Positions 1-9,398 of a stretch of DNA of 64,000 nucleotides are shown piece after piece. This DNA comes from Alphaproteobacteria bacterium (GTDB taxonomy: Bacteria; Pseudomonadota; Alphaproteobacteria; Rhodobacterales; Rhodobacteraceae), in NCBI GenBank assembly GCA_030425145.1, contig JAUHVK010000018.1, positions 1 to 64,000 of the forward strand, given 5' to 3'. Under the pieces are notes generated by a model, which was not told the DNA's origin, did not search any database, and saw nothing but the letters and a program-made list of their open reading frames with translations. The translations under genes were made by a program, and so were the position numbers. Within the stretch, counting starts at the first letter, position 1. Every line of letters begins with the position of its first letter.

Positions 1-106
1 TTGCAAGCCCGCACCCTCTGGGTGATCCATAAAACGCGCCCCTCGCAGCCTTCAACACCATGTTTTATATAGGAAATATAATGGTCAGGACAGCGAAATC
101 AGCGCC

Positions 107-922
107 TTACTTGGGAAATGTGGGCTTGGGCAGGTTCAACTCTTCCAGCGCGGTGAACACCATGCTCGGCCCGTTGTTTTCAAGCTTGGTCAGTTGCTTG
201 TCGTAGTTTTCGGCAAATTCATCAAACAGCTCTACCGCCATGCCATGCTGATCTTCGGCGGTTTTCTTCATGCCTTTCGACGCGAGAAAGAAATCCAGTT
301 TGGCACGCTGGTTCTTGGTTTTGCAGTGCGTTTTCGCCCGATCGAGGCAGGCGCGGGACGCATCGTCACAATTGAGGTGGTCAAAGATCATCGCAAAGTG
401 AATCGCGCCGTTGAACTTGCTGTCGGTCAGATCGCAATAGCGTTCCGTGATCGCCAGCGCTTCGTCCAGCCGATTGCGATGCACCAGAAAGGCTGCATAG
501 CCAACAGCGACGGTCAGGTTGTCCGGCGCCGCGTCGATGGCCTTGCGACAGAGCGCTTCGGCCTCGTCATACCTTTCGAGATCCGCAAGAGCCTCGGCGG
601 CGGGAAGTAAGGCACGCTCCGGGTCTTCGAGACGGTCCATGACAGACTTAAGCTTGGCGTATGAGCTTTCGAACACGGAATTGGCTATGTCCGGATGACC
701 GAGATCACGAACCAGCAGCCCGGTCTTGATTCCTGCATTCACGGGCAGACCAGGCGTTTTCAGGATGGATTCACATAGCTCCATCGCCTCATCGACATCG
801 CCCGCGTCGATCAGCGCACGCGCCTCTTCGATCCTTCCGACAATCTTGGCAACCTCGGTTTCGTCGATCTCCAGAACGACAGGTGCCGCTTCGGTGGTCT
901 CTTCAGACTGTATCTCTGCCAC
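107..922 (-). CDS. TPR-repeat protein with truncated methyltransferase-like C-terminus
   Basis: The 271-residue protein has an acidic N-terminus and then TPR-like helical repeats over about residues 25-215, for example the segments around ALADLERYDEAEALCRKAI and FLVHRNRLDEALAITERY. The last 45 residues contain FDEFAENYDKQL. That resembles the sequence opening the methyltransferase domain in TPR-methyltransferase fusion proteins, but the protein ends about 30 residues later with no SAM-binding DxGxG motif. The chain is therefore probably a stand-alone TPR scaffold derived from, or related to, such fusions. No signal peptide is visible, so it is likely cytoplasmic. Its partner and function are unknown. 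Confidence 0.8.
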   Translation of the reverse strand: MAEIQSEETTEAAPVVLEIDETEVAKIVGRIEEARALIDAGDVDEAMELCESILKTPGLPVNAGIKTGLLVRDLGHPDIANSVFESSYAKLKSVMDRLEDPERALLPAAEALADLERYDEAEALCRKAIDAAPDNLTVAVGYAAFLVHRNRLDEALAITERYCDLTDSKFNGAIHFAMIFDHLNCDDASRACLDRAKTHCKTKNQRAKLDFFLASKGMKKTAEDQHGMAVELFDEFAENYDKQLTKLENNGPSMVFTALEELNLPKPTFPK

Positions 923-1068
923 GGCTTAATCCCTCAACAAATCTACCTGATGAGTGTGCGGCGGTCTGAGACACAAATCCAGAGTTCTCTTGGGGAAAAA
1001 CATCGCCAAGCGGGGCGGGAGCACACAATCTCAGCCGTTTGGGCGGTCTATGTCACTATGGGTGAGAA

Positions 1069-1143
<75 letters not shown>

Positions 1144-1243
1144 GCCGGGGCGCCTTGGTTGGCGTGGCGGGTGATTAGACGCAAACGGAAATCGGTGCAA
1201 GCGCAATCTGGACCCTTTTTTGCCTCTGAGTTAGGAAGTGTCC

Positions 1244-1411
1244 ATGACGCAGAAATCTTCACCCGAAAAATCCACCTCTGAGGCGCGAGAAGACAGGCTC
1301 AAGGCCGCGCTCAAGGCGAATATGGCCAAACGCAAGGCGCAGGCGCGTGCGCGGGCGACCGGGGGCGCGGATGAGGACAGCGATAACAAAGACGCGAATA
1401 AGGGCAGTTAA
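1244..1411 (+). CDS. Small highly charged protein upstream of murA
   Basis: This 55-residue ORF begins [10 protein letters not shown] after a GGAAG ribosome-binding site and ends 5 bases before the murA start, so the two are probably co-transcribed. The sequence is rich in Lys, Arg, Ala, Asp and Glu with no hydrophobic segment; the middle (about residues 16-38) could form a basic amphipathic helix and the tail is acidic. I recall similar short ORFs ahead of murA in related bacteria, but no function is known to me. Good codon structure and tight spacing support it as a real gene. Confidence 0.7.
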   Translation: MTQKSSPEKSTSEAREDRLKAALKANMAKRKAQARARATGGADEDSDNKDANKGS

Positions 1412-1416
1412 TACCG

Positions 1417-2688
1417 ATGGACCAGATTATTGTGACCGGGAACGGCCCGCTGAGCGGCCAGATTCCCATTGCCGGGGCAAAGAACGCCTGCCTTACCCTG
1501 ATGCCGGCGACGCTATTGAGCGATGAACCGCTGACGCTGACCAATGCACCGCGTCTGAGTGACATTCGCACGATGACCACCCTGTTGCAGTCGCTGGGGG
1601 CCGAAGTGCAGGCGTTGCAGGACGGACAGGTACTGGCGATGTCGAGCCACGATCTGACCTCGACGCGTGCGGATTACGACATCGTGCGCAAGATGCGGGC
1701 GTCGATTCTTGTACTGGGGCCGCTCTTGGCGCGGTTTGGACATGCCGAGGTGTCGCTGCCCGGTGGCTGCGCGATTGGCGCGCGCCCGGTGGACCTGCAC
1801 CTCAAGGCGTTCGAAGCTATGGGTGCCGAGCTGGACCTGCGAGACGGATATGTACACGCCAAAGCGCCTGCAGGTGGTCTGAAGGGCGGCATCGTCGAGT
1901 TCCCGTTTGTGTCTGTGGGTGCGACCGAAAACGCGCTCATGGCGGCCACTCTGGCCAAGGGGACAACGGTTCTGAAGAACGCGGCACGTGAGCCGGAGAT
2001 TGTCGACCTTGCGGAATGCCTTCGCAGGATGGGCGCGCAGATCGAGGGTGAAGGCACGTCTGAGATCACCATTCAGGGCGTCGACCGTCTGGGGGGGGCG
2101 ACCCATCGCGTTGTCACAGACCGGATTGAGTTGGGCACGTACATGCTGGCCCCTGCGATTTGCGGCGGTGAAGTTGAGTGTCTGGGCGGCAAGATCGATT
2201 TGCTTGCAGCGTTCTGTGAAAAGCTGGATGCGGCAGGGGTTTCTGTCGAAGAAACACCAAACGGTCTCAAGGTTGCGCGCAAGAACGGGCGGGTGTCGGC
2301 GGTGGATGTCACGACCGAACCGTTCCCGGGTTTTCCGACCGATTTGCAGGCGCAGATGATGGCGCTGCTTTGCACCGCCGAAGGCACCAGTGTGCTCGAA
2401 GAGAAGATCTTTGAGAATCGCTTTATGCACGCACCGGAACTGGTGCGTATGGGGGCCAAGATCGACGTGCACGGAGGGACTGCCAAGGTGACCGGCGTGA
2501 ACCGCCTGCGCGGTGCTCCGGTGATGGCTACCGACCTGCGTGCTTCGGTGTCGCTGATTCTTGCCGGGCTTGCCGCCGAGGGTGAAACCATCGTGAGCCG
2601 GGTGTACCACCTCGACCGTGGGTATGAGCACGTTGTGCGCAAACTCTCAGGTGTTGGGGCCAAGATAGAACGGGTATCGGGACAGTGA
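1417..2688 (+). CDS. murA: UDP-N-acetylglucosamine 1-carboxyvinyltransferase MurA
   Basis: MurA transfers enolpyruvate from PEP to UDP-GlcNAc, the first committed step of cytoplasmic peptidoglycan precursor synthesis. The 423-residue length is typical of the family. The N-terminus has the substrate-binding IAGAKNACL motif, and the catalytic cysteine (fosfomycin target) is Cys118 in [16 protein letters not shown]. The C-terminal part shows [17 protein letters not shown], also typical. The stop codon overlaps the GTG start of the DUF2948 gene, suggesting translational coupling. Confidence 0.97.
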   Translation: MDQIIVTGNGPLSGQIPIAGAKNACLTLMPATLLSDEPLTLTNAPRLSDIRTMTTLLQSLGAEVQALQDGQVLAMSSHDLTSTRADYDIVRKMRASILVLGPLLARFGHAEVSLPGGCAIGARPVDLHLKAFEAMGAELDLRDGYVHAKAPAGGLKGGIVEFPFVSVGATENALMAATLAKGTTVLKNAAREPEIVDLAECLRRMGAQIEGEGTSEITIQGVDRLGGATHRVVTDRIELGTYMLAPAICGGEVECLGGKIDLLAAFCEKLDAAGVSVEETPNGLKVARKNGRVSAVDVTTEPFPGFPTDLQAQMMALLCTAEGTSVLEEKIFENRFMHAPELVRMGAKIDVHGGTAKVTGVNRLRGAPVMATDLRASVSLILAGLAAEGETIVSRVYHLDRGYEHVVRKLSGVGAKIERVSGQ

Positions 2689-3164
2689 CTCAGGACGCCA
2701 CATTCGAAGACGGAGCTGCCCGCCCGCTGCGGCTGGTGGCAATGGATGACAACGATTTGCAGGTGCTGTCTGCGCTTTGTCAGGACGCGGTGTTTCCGTC
2801 GACGGAAATGGAGTGGCAGCGCGGCAGGGCGCGATTTGGCATCCTGCTCAACCGGTTTCGCTGGGAGGACATTCCGTTTGCCCAGCGAGGTGGTCGCAAG
2901 CCCGAGCGCGTGCAATCGGTGCTGGCGGTGGAAAACGTCGCGGGCGTTGCCAGCCAAGGCGTGCCGCGTGGCGATGCGGATACGATTCTCTCTGTTCTCT
3001 CGGTCACGTTTGAACCGGACGAGGCAGGTGGCGGTGCGGTGCTGCTGACGCTCGCGGGCGACGGCGCGATCCGCTTGCAGGTGAGCGAGCTTGAGGTTGC
3101 GCTGCGCGATGTGACCAAGCCTTATGCTGCGGTGTCAGGCAAAGTGCCGGACCATCCCGCATAA
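2685..3164 (+). CDS. DUF2948 family protein
   Basis: The 159-residue cytoplasmic protein matches the DUF2948 pattern I recall from alphaproteobacteria: [22 protein letters not shown] near the start, then a [18 protein letters not shown] segment and a C-terminal [22 protein letters not shown]. It starts with GTG inside the murA stop (GTGA overlap), so it is probably translated from the murA message. The function is unknown. Its position between murA and hisD is a conserved neighbourhood in this group, from memory. Confidence 0.85.
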   Translation: MTQDATFEDGAARPLRLVAMDDNDLQVLSALCQDAVFPSTEMEWQRGRARFGILLNRFRWEDIPFAQRGGRKPERVQSVLAVENVAGVASQGVPRGDADTILSVLSVTFEPDEAGGGAVLLTLAGDGAIRLQVSELEVALRDVTKPYAAVSGKVPDHPA

Positions 3165-3366
3165 GCATTTGGCGTCGGTGTTCGAAAGGCTTTTGGGTCT
3201 GTCGAGAGCTTAAGGCGGTGTCCGCCCGAATCTGTGTTCATTGAGGGTGCGGGGCGCAATGATTCCCTGACGATCAAGGCGCTGGATGGCGCGGACCTGA
3301 CGCGCGGCGCTTGAGGGTTGGGGCGGCGCGGTCTAAGTACCCGGAAAAGCTGATCCGGAGGGCGTC

Positions 3367-4668
3367 ATGCCGCAATTCCTGTCCACGACCGATGCCGATT
3401 TCGAAACTCGCTTTGCCGCACTGCTGAGCGCCAAGCGCGAGGACAGCCCGGATGTGGATGACGTGGTTGCGGGCATCATTGCAGATGTGCGGGCGCGCGG
3501 TGATGCGGCGGTTTTGGAGCTGACGGCGAAATTCGACCGGCTGGAGCTGACCGCAGACCGATTGCGCGTGTCAGAGAAAGAGATCGACGCCGAGATCTCC
3601 AAGGTGCCCGAGGCCGAGCGTGTGGCGCTGGAAACGGCGGCGGAGCGGATTCGCGCTTACCACATCCGGCAAATGCCCAGGGACGAGATGTGGACCGATC
3701 CCGAAGGCGCGACTCTGGGCTGGCGTTGGACGGCTGTGTCGGCGGCGGGGCTTTATGTTCCGGGCGGGTTGGCCAGCTATCCGTCTTCGGTCCTGATGAA
3801 CGCGGTCCCTGCAAAGGTGGCGGGGGTTAAGCGGCTTGCCGTGACGGTGCCGACGCCGGATGGCGTTATCAACCCACTGGTGATGATGGCCTGCCGGATT
3901 GCTGGTGTGGACGAGGTCTACCGTATCGGCGGCGCTCAGGCCGTTGCGGCGCTGGCCTATGGAACGGACAGCATTGCGCCCGTGGACAAGATCACTGGGC
4001 CGGGCAACGCCTTTGTCGCCGCTGCGAAACGCCGGGTGTTCGGCAAGGTGGGCATCGACATGATCGCCGGTCCGTCCGAGATCCTCGTGATTGCCGATGG
4101 TGAGAATGACGCGGACTGGATTGCTTTGGATCTGATGTCCCAGGCCGAGCACGACGAGAGCGCGCAATCGTTGCTGATCACCACCGACGCTGGCTTCGGT
4201 CAGGCGGTGGCTGATGCGGTCGAGAAACGTCTTGAAACGCTGGAGCGCCGCGCCATTGCCGGGGCCAGCTGGCGCGATTTCGGCGCGGTGATCACCGTCC
4301 GGGATCTGGACGAGGCGGCGGAACTCTGTGATCGCATCGCACCAGAGCACCTTGAGCTGTGCGTCGATGATCCCGATGCGCTGTCTGCGAAGATCAGCCA
4401 TGCGGGTGCGATCTTCCTTGGTCAGTGGACGCCCGAGGCAATCGGCGACTACGTTGGCGGTCCGAACCACGTTCTGCCCACGGCGCGGTCGGCGCGGTTC
4501 TCGTCCGGTCTGTCGGTGCTGGATTTCCTCAAGCGGACAACACTGGCGAAAATGTCGCCCGACGCCCTGCGCGCAATCGGTCCGGCGGCGGAAACGCTGG
4601 CCCGGTCGGAATCGCTCGAGGCGCATGGGCTGTCGGTCACGGCACGTCTGCGTAAGCTCAACGGCTGA
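3367..4668 (+). CDS. hisD: Histidinol dehydrogenase HisD
   Basis: HisD carries out the two NAD-dependent oxidations of L-histidinol to L-histidine, the last steps of histidine synthesis. The 433-residue protein has the glycine-rich AAGLYVPGGLASYPSSVLMN region, the YRIGGAQAVAALAYGT and KITGPGNAFVAAAKR motifs, the zinc/catalytic segment SQAEHDESAQSLLIT, and APEHLELCVDD plus GPNHVLPT near the C-terminus. About 200 bases separate it from the DUF2948 gene, so it may have its own promoter. It is followed after 57 bases by murD. Confidence 0.97.
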   Translation: MPQFLSTTDADFETRFAALLSAKREDSPDVDDVVAGIIADVRARGDAAVLELTAKFDRLELTADRLRVSEKEIDAEISKVPEAERVALETAAERIRAYHIRQMPRDEMWTDPEGATLGWRWTAVSAAGLYVPGGLASYPSSVLMNAVPAKVAGVKRLAVTVPTPDGVINPLVMMACRIAGVDEVYRIGGAQAVAALAYGTDSIAPVDKITGPGNAFVAAAKRRVFGKVGIDMIAGPSEILVIADGENDADWIALDLMSQAEHDESAQSLLITTDAGFGQAVADAVEKRLETLERRAIAGASWRDFGAVITVRDLDEAAELCDRIAPEHLELCVDDPDALSAKISHAGAIFLGQWTPEAIGDYVGGPNHVLPTARSARFSSGLSVLDFLKRTTLAKMSPDALRAIGPAAETLARSESLEAHGLSVTARLRKLNG

Positions 4669-4725
4669 TCTTTCCCGCAGCACTCAGATGCGGTAGCGAT
4701 TGGCGGACCAAGCAAGAGGTGCGCG

Positions 4726-6129
4726 ATGATCCCGGTTCAGGGTTTTGCAGGCCATCAGGTGGCCGTGTTGGGGTTGGGCCGGTCCGGCCTGTCGGCGGCG
4801 CGTGCGTTGCGGGCAGGTGGCGCGACGGCGATCTGCTGGGACGACAACCCCAAAGCCCGCGAGGCCGCTGAGGCCGAAGGGTTCGAAACCCGCGAGTTGA
4901 CCCGCGATGGCGCCTTCGACGAGATTGCCTGCCTGATCGTCAGCCCGGGTATTCCGCATCTCTACCCGACACCCAACCCTGTGATCGCCAAAGCCTGGGC
5001 GGCAGGTGTGCCGGTTGACAACGACATCGGTCTGTTCTTCCGGTCTTTGGCCACCAAAGAGTGGGACGCGTTCGACACAGCGCCGCGCGTGATCGCGGTG
5101 ACCGGATCGAACGGCAAATCCACCACCTCGGCCCTGATCCACCACATTCTGACCACCACCGACCGGCACAGCCAGTTGGCGGGCAATATCGGGCGGGGCG
5201 TATTGGACATCGACCCGCCGGGCGATGGCGACGTGGTGGTGCTGGAACTGTCCAGCTACCAAACCGATCTGGCCCGCGCGCTGACGCCGGATGTTGCGGT
5301 GTTCACCAACCTCTCGCCGGATCACCTTGACCGGCACGCCGGGCTGGGCGGGTATTTCGCGGCCAAACGCAGGCTTTTTGCCGAAGGCGGGCCGGATCGC
5401 GCGATTATCGGTGTGGACGAGAACGAAGGGCTCTATGTCGCCAACCAACTGTCCGAAGGGCCGGGGGATGATCGGGTGATCCGCATCTCATCAGGTCAGA
5501 AACTGACCGGACCGGGTTGGCACGTCTATGCGCGCAAAGGATTCCTGACCGAGTGGCGCAAAGGCAAGCAGGTGGCCTCGATTGACCTGCGCGGCATCAA
5601 AGGGTTGCCAGGCGCGCACAATCATCAGAATGCCTGCGCCGCTTATGCCGCCACACGTGCGTTGGGCGTCGCCCCGCGCCAGATCGAAACTGCGATGAAA
5701 TCCTTTGCCGGGTTGCCGCATCGCAGCCAGATCATCGCCGAGAAAAACGGCGTGACCTATGTGAACGACAGCAAGGCCACCAATGTGGATTCGGCGCTCA
5801 AGGCGTTGCAGGCGTTTCAGAATATTCGTTGGATTTGTGGCGGGCTTCAGAAGGACGGCGGGCTGGAAGGGCTTGCCGCCGGCTTTGGGCATGTGCGCAA
5901 AGCCTATGTCATCGGGCGCGAAGCGGATGGATTTGCAGTGCAACTGACGGGCATCGAAGCCGAAGCCTGTGGCACGATGGAGGCCGCTGTCGCCCGTGCC
6001 GCCGCCGAATCCGAGCCGGGGGACGTGGTTCTGTTGGCTCCCGCAGCGGCGAGCTTTGACCAATACGACAATTTCGAAAAACGCGGCGAGGATTTCGCAG
6101 CGCGGGTCAAGGCGCTGCTTGAAGGCTGA
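4726..6129 (+). CDS. murD: UDP-N-acetylmuramoylalanine--D-glutamate ligase MurD
   Basis: MurD adds D-glutamate to UDP-MurNAc-L-Ala in the cytoplasm at the expense of ATP. The 467-residue chain has an N-terminal Rossmann-like domain ([17 protein letters not shown]) and the Mur-ligase P-loop TGSNGKSTT at about residues 126-134. It also has [19 protein letters not shown], and the C-terminal ligase domain with GLPHRSQ and [10 protein letters not shown]. It is separated from ftsW by four genes on the other strand, so the division cluster is interrupted here. No mraY or murE/murF lies upstream; hisD precedes it. Confidence 0.97.
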   Translation: MIPVQGFAGHQVAVLGLGRSGLSAARALRAGGATAICWDDNPKAREAAEAEGFETRELTRDGAFDEIACLIVSPGIPHLYPTPNPVIAKAWAAGVPVDNDIGLFFRSLATKEWDAFDTAPRVIAVTGSNGKSTTSALIHHILTTTDRHSQLAGNIGRGVLDIDPPGDGDVVVLELSSYQTDLARALTPDVAVFTNLSPDHLDRHAGLGGYFAAKRRLFAEGGPDRAIIGVDENEGLYVANQLSEGPGDDRVIRISSGQKLTGPGWHVYARKGFLTEWRKGKQVASIDLRGIKGLPGAHNHQNACAAYAATRALGVAPRQIETAMKSFAGLPHRSQIIAEKNGVTYVNDSKATNVDSALKALQAFQNIRWICGGLQKDGGLEGLAAGFGHVRKAYVIGREADGFAVQLTGIEAEACGTMEAAVARAAAESEPGDVVLLAPAAASFDQYDNFEKRGEDFAARVKALLEG

Positions 6130-6167
6130 CCCGCAGGCGCGATGCGCCCACGGGCCAAGCGGTCGGT

Positions 6168-6644
6168 TTACTTGAGTTTCTGCGCCACGTTGTCGGCGAA
6201 GGCATCAATCATCGCGCGGTACACCTCGGCGCTGGCGATGGTCATGCTGGCCAGATCGACCTCGGGCGAAGCGGCCGAGATGGCCTGACCTGCGGTGATG
6301 GACAGCTCGTATTCCTCGTTGTTCAGCAGGCCGGGCACGCGGATTTCAACAAGGCCTGAGAGAGTGGAGTCTTCGAGCGCATAGGCGTTCTCGAAAGCCG
6401 ACGCCAAAGCCACCTCGTTGATATCGACAACCACTTCGGAGCCGTCTTCGCCGAGTTGCGACGTGATGCGTTCTGCAATGGCGGTTTCGAGGTCGGTGCC
6501 GAGTGATGTCCAGACCTGCGCCGCCTCGCTGTTCTCGATTGCCGGAAGATCGACCGAGACGTCAATCTCGCTGATGGTCTGTGCGGCGAAGCTGGCAGTT
6601 GCGATAGCCGAAAAGGCAAGGCCGGTAGCAAGGTGCTTGAACAT
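6168..6644 (-). CDS. Exported protein of unknown function
   Basis: The 158-residue protein begins MFKHLATGLAFSAIATASFA, a typical Sec signal peptide with likely cleavage after SFA near residue 20. The start at 6644 is preferred over upstream ATGs because a GGAG sits 6 bases before it. The mature part is acidic and includes a segment (VVVDINEVALASAF) resembling amphipathic beta/alpha packing; no cysteine is present. It converges with murD. I do not recognise the family; a periplasmic location is likely. Confidence 0.7.
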   Translation of the reverse strand: MFKHLATGLAFSAIATASFAAQTISEIDVSVDLPAIENSEAAQVWTSLGTDLETAIAERITSQLGEDGSEVVVDINEVALASAFENAYALEDSTLSGLVEIRVPGLLNNEEYELSITAGQAISAASPEVDLASMTIASAEVYRAMIDAFADNVAQKLK

Positions 6645-6725
6645 GATGGTCTCCATGTGTTGTTGCAGCCGATCAACACCGGCCACATGGAAACCGTTCC
6701 CGCGATGTATCGAGAGTTCGGCGAT

Positions 6726-7388
6726 TTATTGCCGAACCGGTCCTTTACGAAGCTCGGCCATCAGTCCGGCCGTGACGGCATCGGGATGGATGACACCCAA
6801 TTGCGCCGGGACGGATTGCAGGTCGAGAATATAAGCAATTGCAAAGCGATGCATGCCGCCCCCGTCCCGAAGCGGCGTGCCGTCCCGAGCGATGTGCACA
6901 AGGATCCCACCATGTTCGCCGCGTGTCTGGTTCACGCTGCCATGCGGGCGCAGCGTGCCGGTGCGCTGGGCTTCTTCGTAAATCCGGTCGAGCTGTTCAT
7001 ACCGCGCAATCAGGTCCTCGCGGGTGTGGCAGCCGTCGACGCGACCTTTTTCGTCCATCATTTTTAGCATCCAGTCGAACAGGTCGGTTTGCTGCCAGGG
7101 CACACCTCGTTCGAAGTGGTCGCGGATGCTGTCGAGCTTGATCTGGCTGCCGAAGGGTTTGCGGGACTGATCCCAGTCGCCACCTGCGACCAATCCGGAG
7201 TGACGGCGCCGGTACCGGGGCGCCCCGTTTTCGGGTTCGGGTTTGTACCAGTGTGTCACGTCGCGGGCGCGGACCCAGATCAACTCGTCGCTTTGAGGGG
7301 CGTCCGCGCCGAACCACATACGGTTGGTCACATCACGAAGCATTTTCACCGGCAGACCGGATGAGATGGCTTTCCGCAATCGGGTCAT
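6726..7388 (-). CDS. Unknown protein with ParB-like C-terminal motif (paralogue A)
   Basis: This 220-residue cytoplasmic protein is a clear paralogue of the gene directly upstream of it on the same strand. Shared blocks are YRRRHSGL followed by GDWDQ in the first third, GVPWQQTDLFDWM and RYEQLDRIY in the middle, and a C-terminal block with VHIARDGTPLRDGGGMHRFAIAY followed by PAQLGVIHPDA. The GxxHRxxIA pattern is reminiscent of ParB/sulfiredoxin-like nuclease domains, which is only a suggestion of fold. Its ATG overlaps the stop of paralogue B (ATGA), so the two are probably translated together. The role is unknown. Confidence 0.75.
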   Translation of the reverse strand: MTRLRKAISSGLPVKMLRDVTNRMWFGADAPQSDELIWVRARDVTHWYKPEPENGAPRYRRRHSGLVAGGDWDQSRKPFGSQIKLDSIRDHFERGVPWQQTDLFDWMLKMMDEKGRVDGCHTREDLIARYEQLDRIYEEAQRTGTLRPHGSVNQTRGEHGGILVHIARDGTPLRDGGGMHRFAIAYILDLQSVPAQLGVIHPDAVTAGLMAELRKGPVRQ

Positions 7389-8044
7389 GCGGGACCTTGG
7401 CGTAGTGTCTGGAGCACGTTGCGATCGAGCGCACCCGGATGGACGACGCCGAGCTGGGCTGGGATGCGCGTCAGACCCAAAGCGCGGGCGATGCCGATCC
7501 GGTGGTTGCCTATGGCACCGAAGATTGGTGTGCCGTTTCGGTCCAGATGCACATAGACACCTTCCGGCAGCCGCAGGGCGCCGAATTTCCGAACAGTCTC
7601 ATCGCGGAAGCCAGTCTTCCGAATATCCGCATAAAGCGCGTCGATCTTCCGGTATCTCTTGATAATGTCGTTGCTTGTGCGGCAGCTGTCAAATACGCCG
7701 CGTTCGGCGATCATTTCCTGCATCCGATCGTAGACGCCGGTCTTTTCCCAAGGCACACCGTCCCGGAAATGAGAGAGGCAGGCCGCGACTTTCCATGACT
7801 CGTCCAGCGGTTCCGTATGTTGATCCCAGTCACCGGCCAACACCATGCCGGAATGGCGGCGCTTGTAGTCCGGCGTCTGTTTCGGATTGCGCGTGTAGAC
7901 GCGGGTCAGCCGTGTCGGGTCGATCCAGATACGCTCATGCGCACGAGGAAATGCGCTGCCGCCGGACACCATGTTTCGTAGATCACGCAGCGGTCCGCGC
8001 AAAATCGCAAAAGGTGTTGTCGAAATGGCAAGGCTCGAACGCAT
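7385..8044 (-). CDS. Unknown protein with ParB-like C-terminal motif (paralogue B)
   Basis: About 219 residues, first gene of the coupled pair. It shares with paralogue A the YKRRHSGM and GDWDQ blocks, GVPWEKTGVYDRM, RYRKIDALY, and a C-terminal VHLDRNGTPIFGAIGNHRIGIARAL then IPAQLGVVHPGA. The last block is the best fit to a ParB-like GNHRxxIAxxLG motif. An ATG at 8044 is used here; an in-frame TTG three codons upstream is possible and neither has a strong ribosome-binding site. There is no signal peptide. The function is not known to me; a DNA- or nucleotide-related role is an inference from the motif alone. Confidence 0.75.
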   Translation of the reverse strand: MRSSLAISTTPFAILRGPLRDLRNMVSGGSAFPRAHERIWIDPTRLTRVYTRNPKQTPDYKRRHSGMVLAGDWDQHTEPLDESWKVAACLSHFRDGVPWEKTGVYDRMQEMIAERGVFDSCRTSNDIIKRYRKIDALYADIRKTGFRDETVRKFGALRLPEGVYVHLDRNGTPIFGAIGNHRIGIARALGLTRIPAQLGVVHPGALDRNVLQTLRQGPA

Positions 8045-8075
8045 GAGCCACAAAATGTAAACTTTTTATGAAAAC

Positions 8076-9257
8076 TCAAGGCCGTTCGATAATTGCCCGA
8101 CCCGCCGCAACGCCGGAACTCCACGCCCATTGGAAATTGTAGCCGCCCAACCATCCGGTCACATCGACCGCTTCCCCGATCATGTAGAGCCCCGGAACGT
8201 CGCGCGACATCATCGTTTTGCTGTCGATCCGGTCGGTGCTGATCCCGCCAAGCGTGACCTCTGCGGTGCGGTAACCTTCGCTGCCTGACGGGGTCAGCGT
8301 CCAATTGCGCAGGTGGTCCGTGATTTCGTCGATACGCTTGTCCGAGAGATCGCCGACGTTGCCGCCCAAAGGCAGGTCGGCTGAAAGATGTGTGACCAAC
8401 CGTTCGGGCAGCACGTCTGCCAAAGCAGTGGTGACGTTGCGTTTGCCGTGGGCCTGACGTGCCGACTTAAGAGTTGCTTCCAGATCATAAGCGGGCAGGA
8501 GGTTGATGCTGATGCTGTCACCCTCTTTGCAGTAACTGGAGATTTGTAGAATCGCAGGTCCACTGAGACCCCGATGGGTGAAAAGAAGTGCCTCTTCGAA
8601 CGCTGCTCCATTCGCCTCGGCAATGACCGGGGTCGATACACCTGAGATTGCGGCAAAGCGCTGATCGGAAAAGGTCAGCGGCACAAGGGCAGGGCGGGTG
8701 TCGGTGATGGAATGGCCGAACTGCCGCGCAATGTCATAGGCAAGTCCCGTCGCGCCCATTTTGGGGATCGACTTACCCCCAGTCGCCAACACGAGGTTGC
8801 GGGCAGTGGCGGTTGTGCGTTTTCCCTCGCGCTCAAGCTGTGCAGTGAAACGCGTTCCATCATGGCTCAGATCCACCAGCGAAGTCTGCAACCACAGCTT
8901 GGCCCCCGCCTTTTCCATTTCAGAGCGCAGCATCTCGACAATCTGGGTGGCCTTGTCGTCGCAAAAGAGCTGGCCCAGCGTTTTTTCGTGCCATGCGATC
9001 CCGTGACGGCTGACGAGGTCGAGGAAATCCCACTGGGTGTAGCGGCTGAGCGCCGATTTGTGGAAATGCGGATTTTGGCCCAGAAACCGTGCCGGATCGG
9101 TGTGCATGTTGGTGAAGTTGCAGCGCCCACCCCCGGAGATGCGGATTTTCTCGCCCGGGGCCTTGGCATGGTCGATGATCAGCACGGAAGGCCCAGCCTG
9201 CGCCGCGCACATCATGCCGGCGGCCCCGGCGCCAAGGATCAGAGTGTTCACCTGCAT
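8076..9257 (-). CDS. HI0933/YhiN-family FAD-dependent oxidoreductase
   Basis: About 393 residues. The N-terminus carries the dinucleotide-binding LILGAGAAGMMCAAQAG motif and then GEKIRISGGGRCNFTN, the hallmark of the HI0933 flavoprotein family. The C-terminus has the second FAD contact GLYMIGEAVDVTGWLGGYNFQWAWSSG. The start is placed at 9257 so that the FAD motif lies near the N-terminus; more upstream ATGs exist without a better ribosome-binding site. Substrate and pathway are unknown in this family. It is divergent from ftsW. Confidence 0.9.
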   Translation of the reverse strand: MQVNTLILGAGAAGMMCAAQAGPSVLIIDHAKAPGEKIRISGGGRCNFTNMHTDPARFLGQNPHFHKSALSRYTQWDFLDLVSRHGIAWHEKTLGQLFCDDKATQIVEMLRSEMEKAGAKLWLQTSLVDLSHDGTRFTAQLEREGKRTTATARNLVLATGGKSIPKMGATGLAYDIARQFGHSITDTRPALVPLTFSDQRFAAISGVSTPVIAEANGAAFEEALLFTHRGLSGPAILQISSYCKEGDSISINLLPAYDLEATLKSARQAHGKRNVTTALADVLPERLVTHLSADLPLGGNVGDLSDKRIDEITDHLRNWTLTPSGSEGYRTAEVTLGGISTDRIDSKTMMSRDVPGLYMIGEAVDVTGWLGGYNFQWAWSSGVAAGRAIIERP

Positions 9258-9398
9258 GGCGGGCATCCACCACGGAACCGAAGAACACGCAAGAGCCGCG
9301 CGACGAATCATTCCTCTGGATCGGTCGAATCATATCGGTTAGAGTGCTTTCAGAGACCCGGAAAACCGGGCGTTTGAGGCAGAAATAGCGGTGAAACC

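Noticed and set aside
1-30. Possible start of a leftward gene (ATG at 30, MDHPEGAGLQ).
   Set aside because: Only ten codons are in the window, and the GAGGGG upstream is not enough to call a gene.
3165-3366. Reading frame before hisD with VFIEGAGRNDSLTIKALDG.
   Set aside because: It has no start with a ribosome-binding site and no recognisable family; it could be a relic but cannot be supported.
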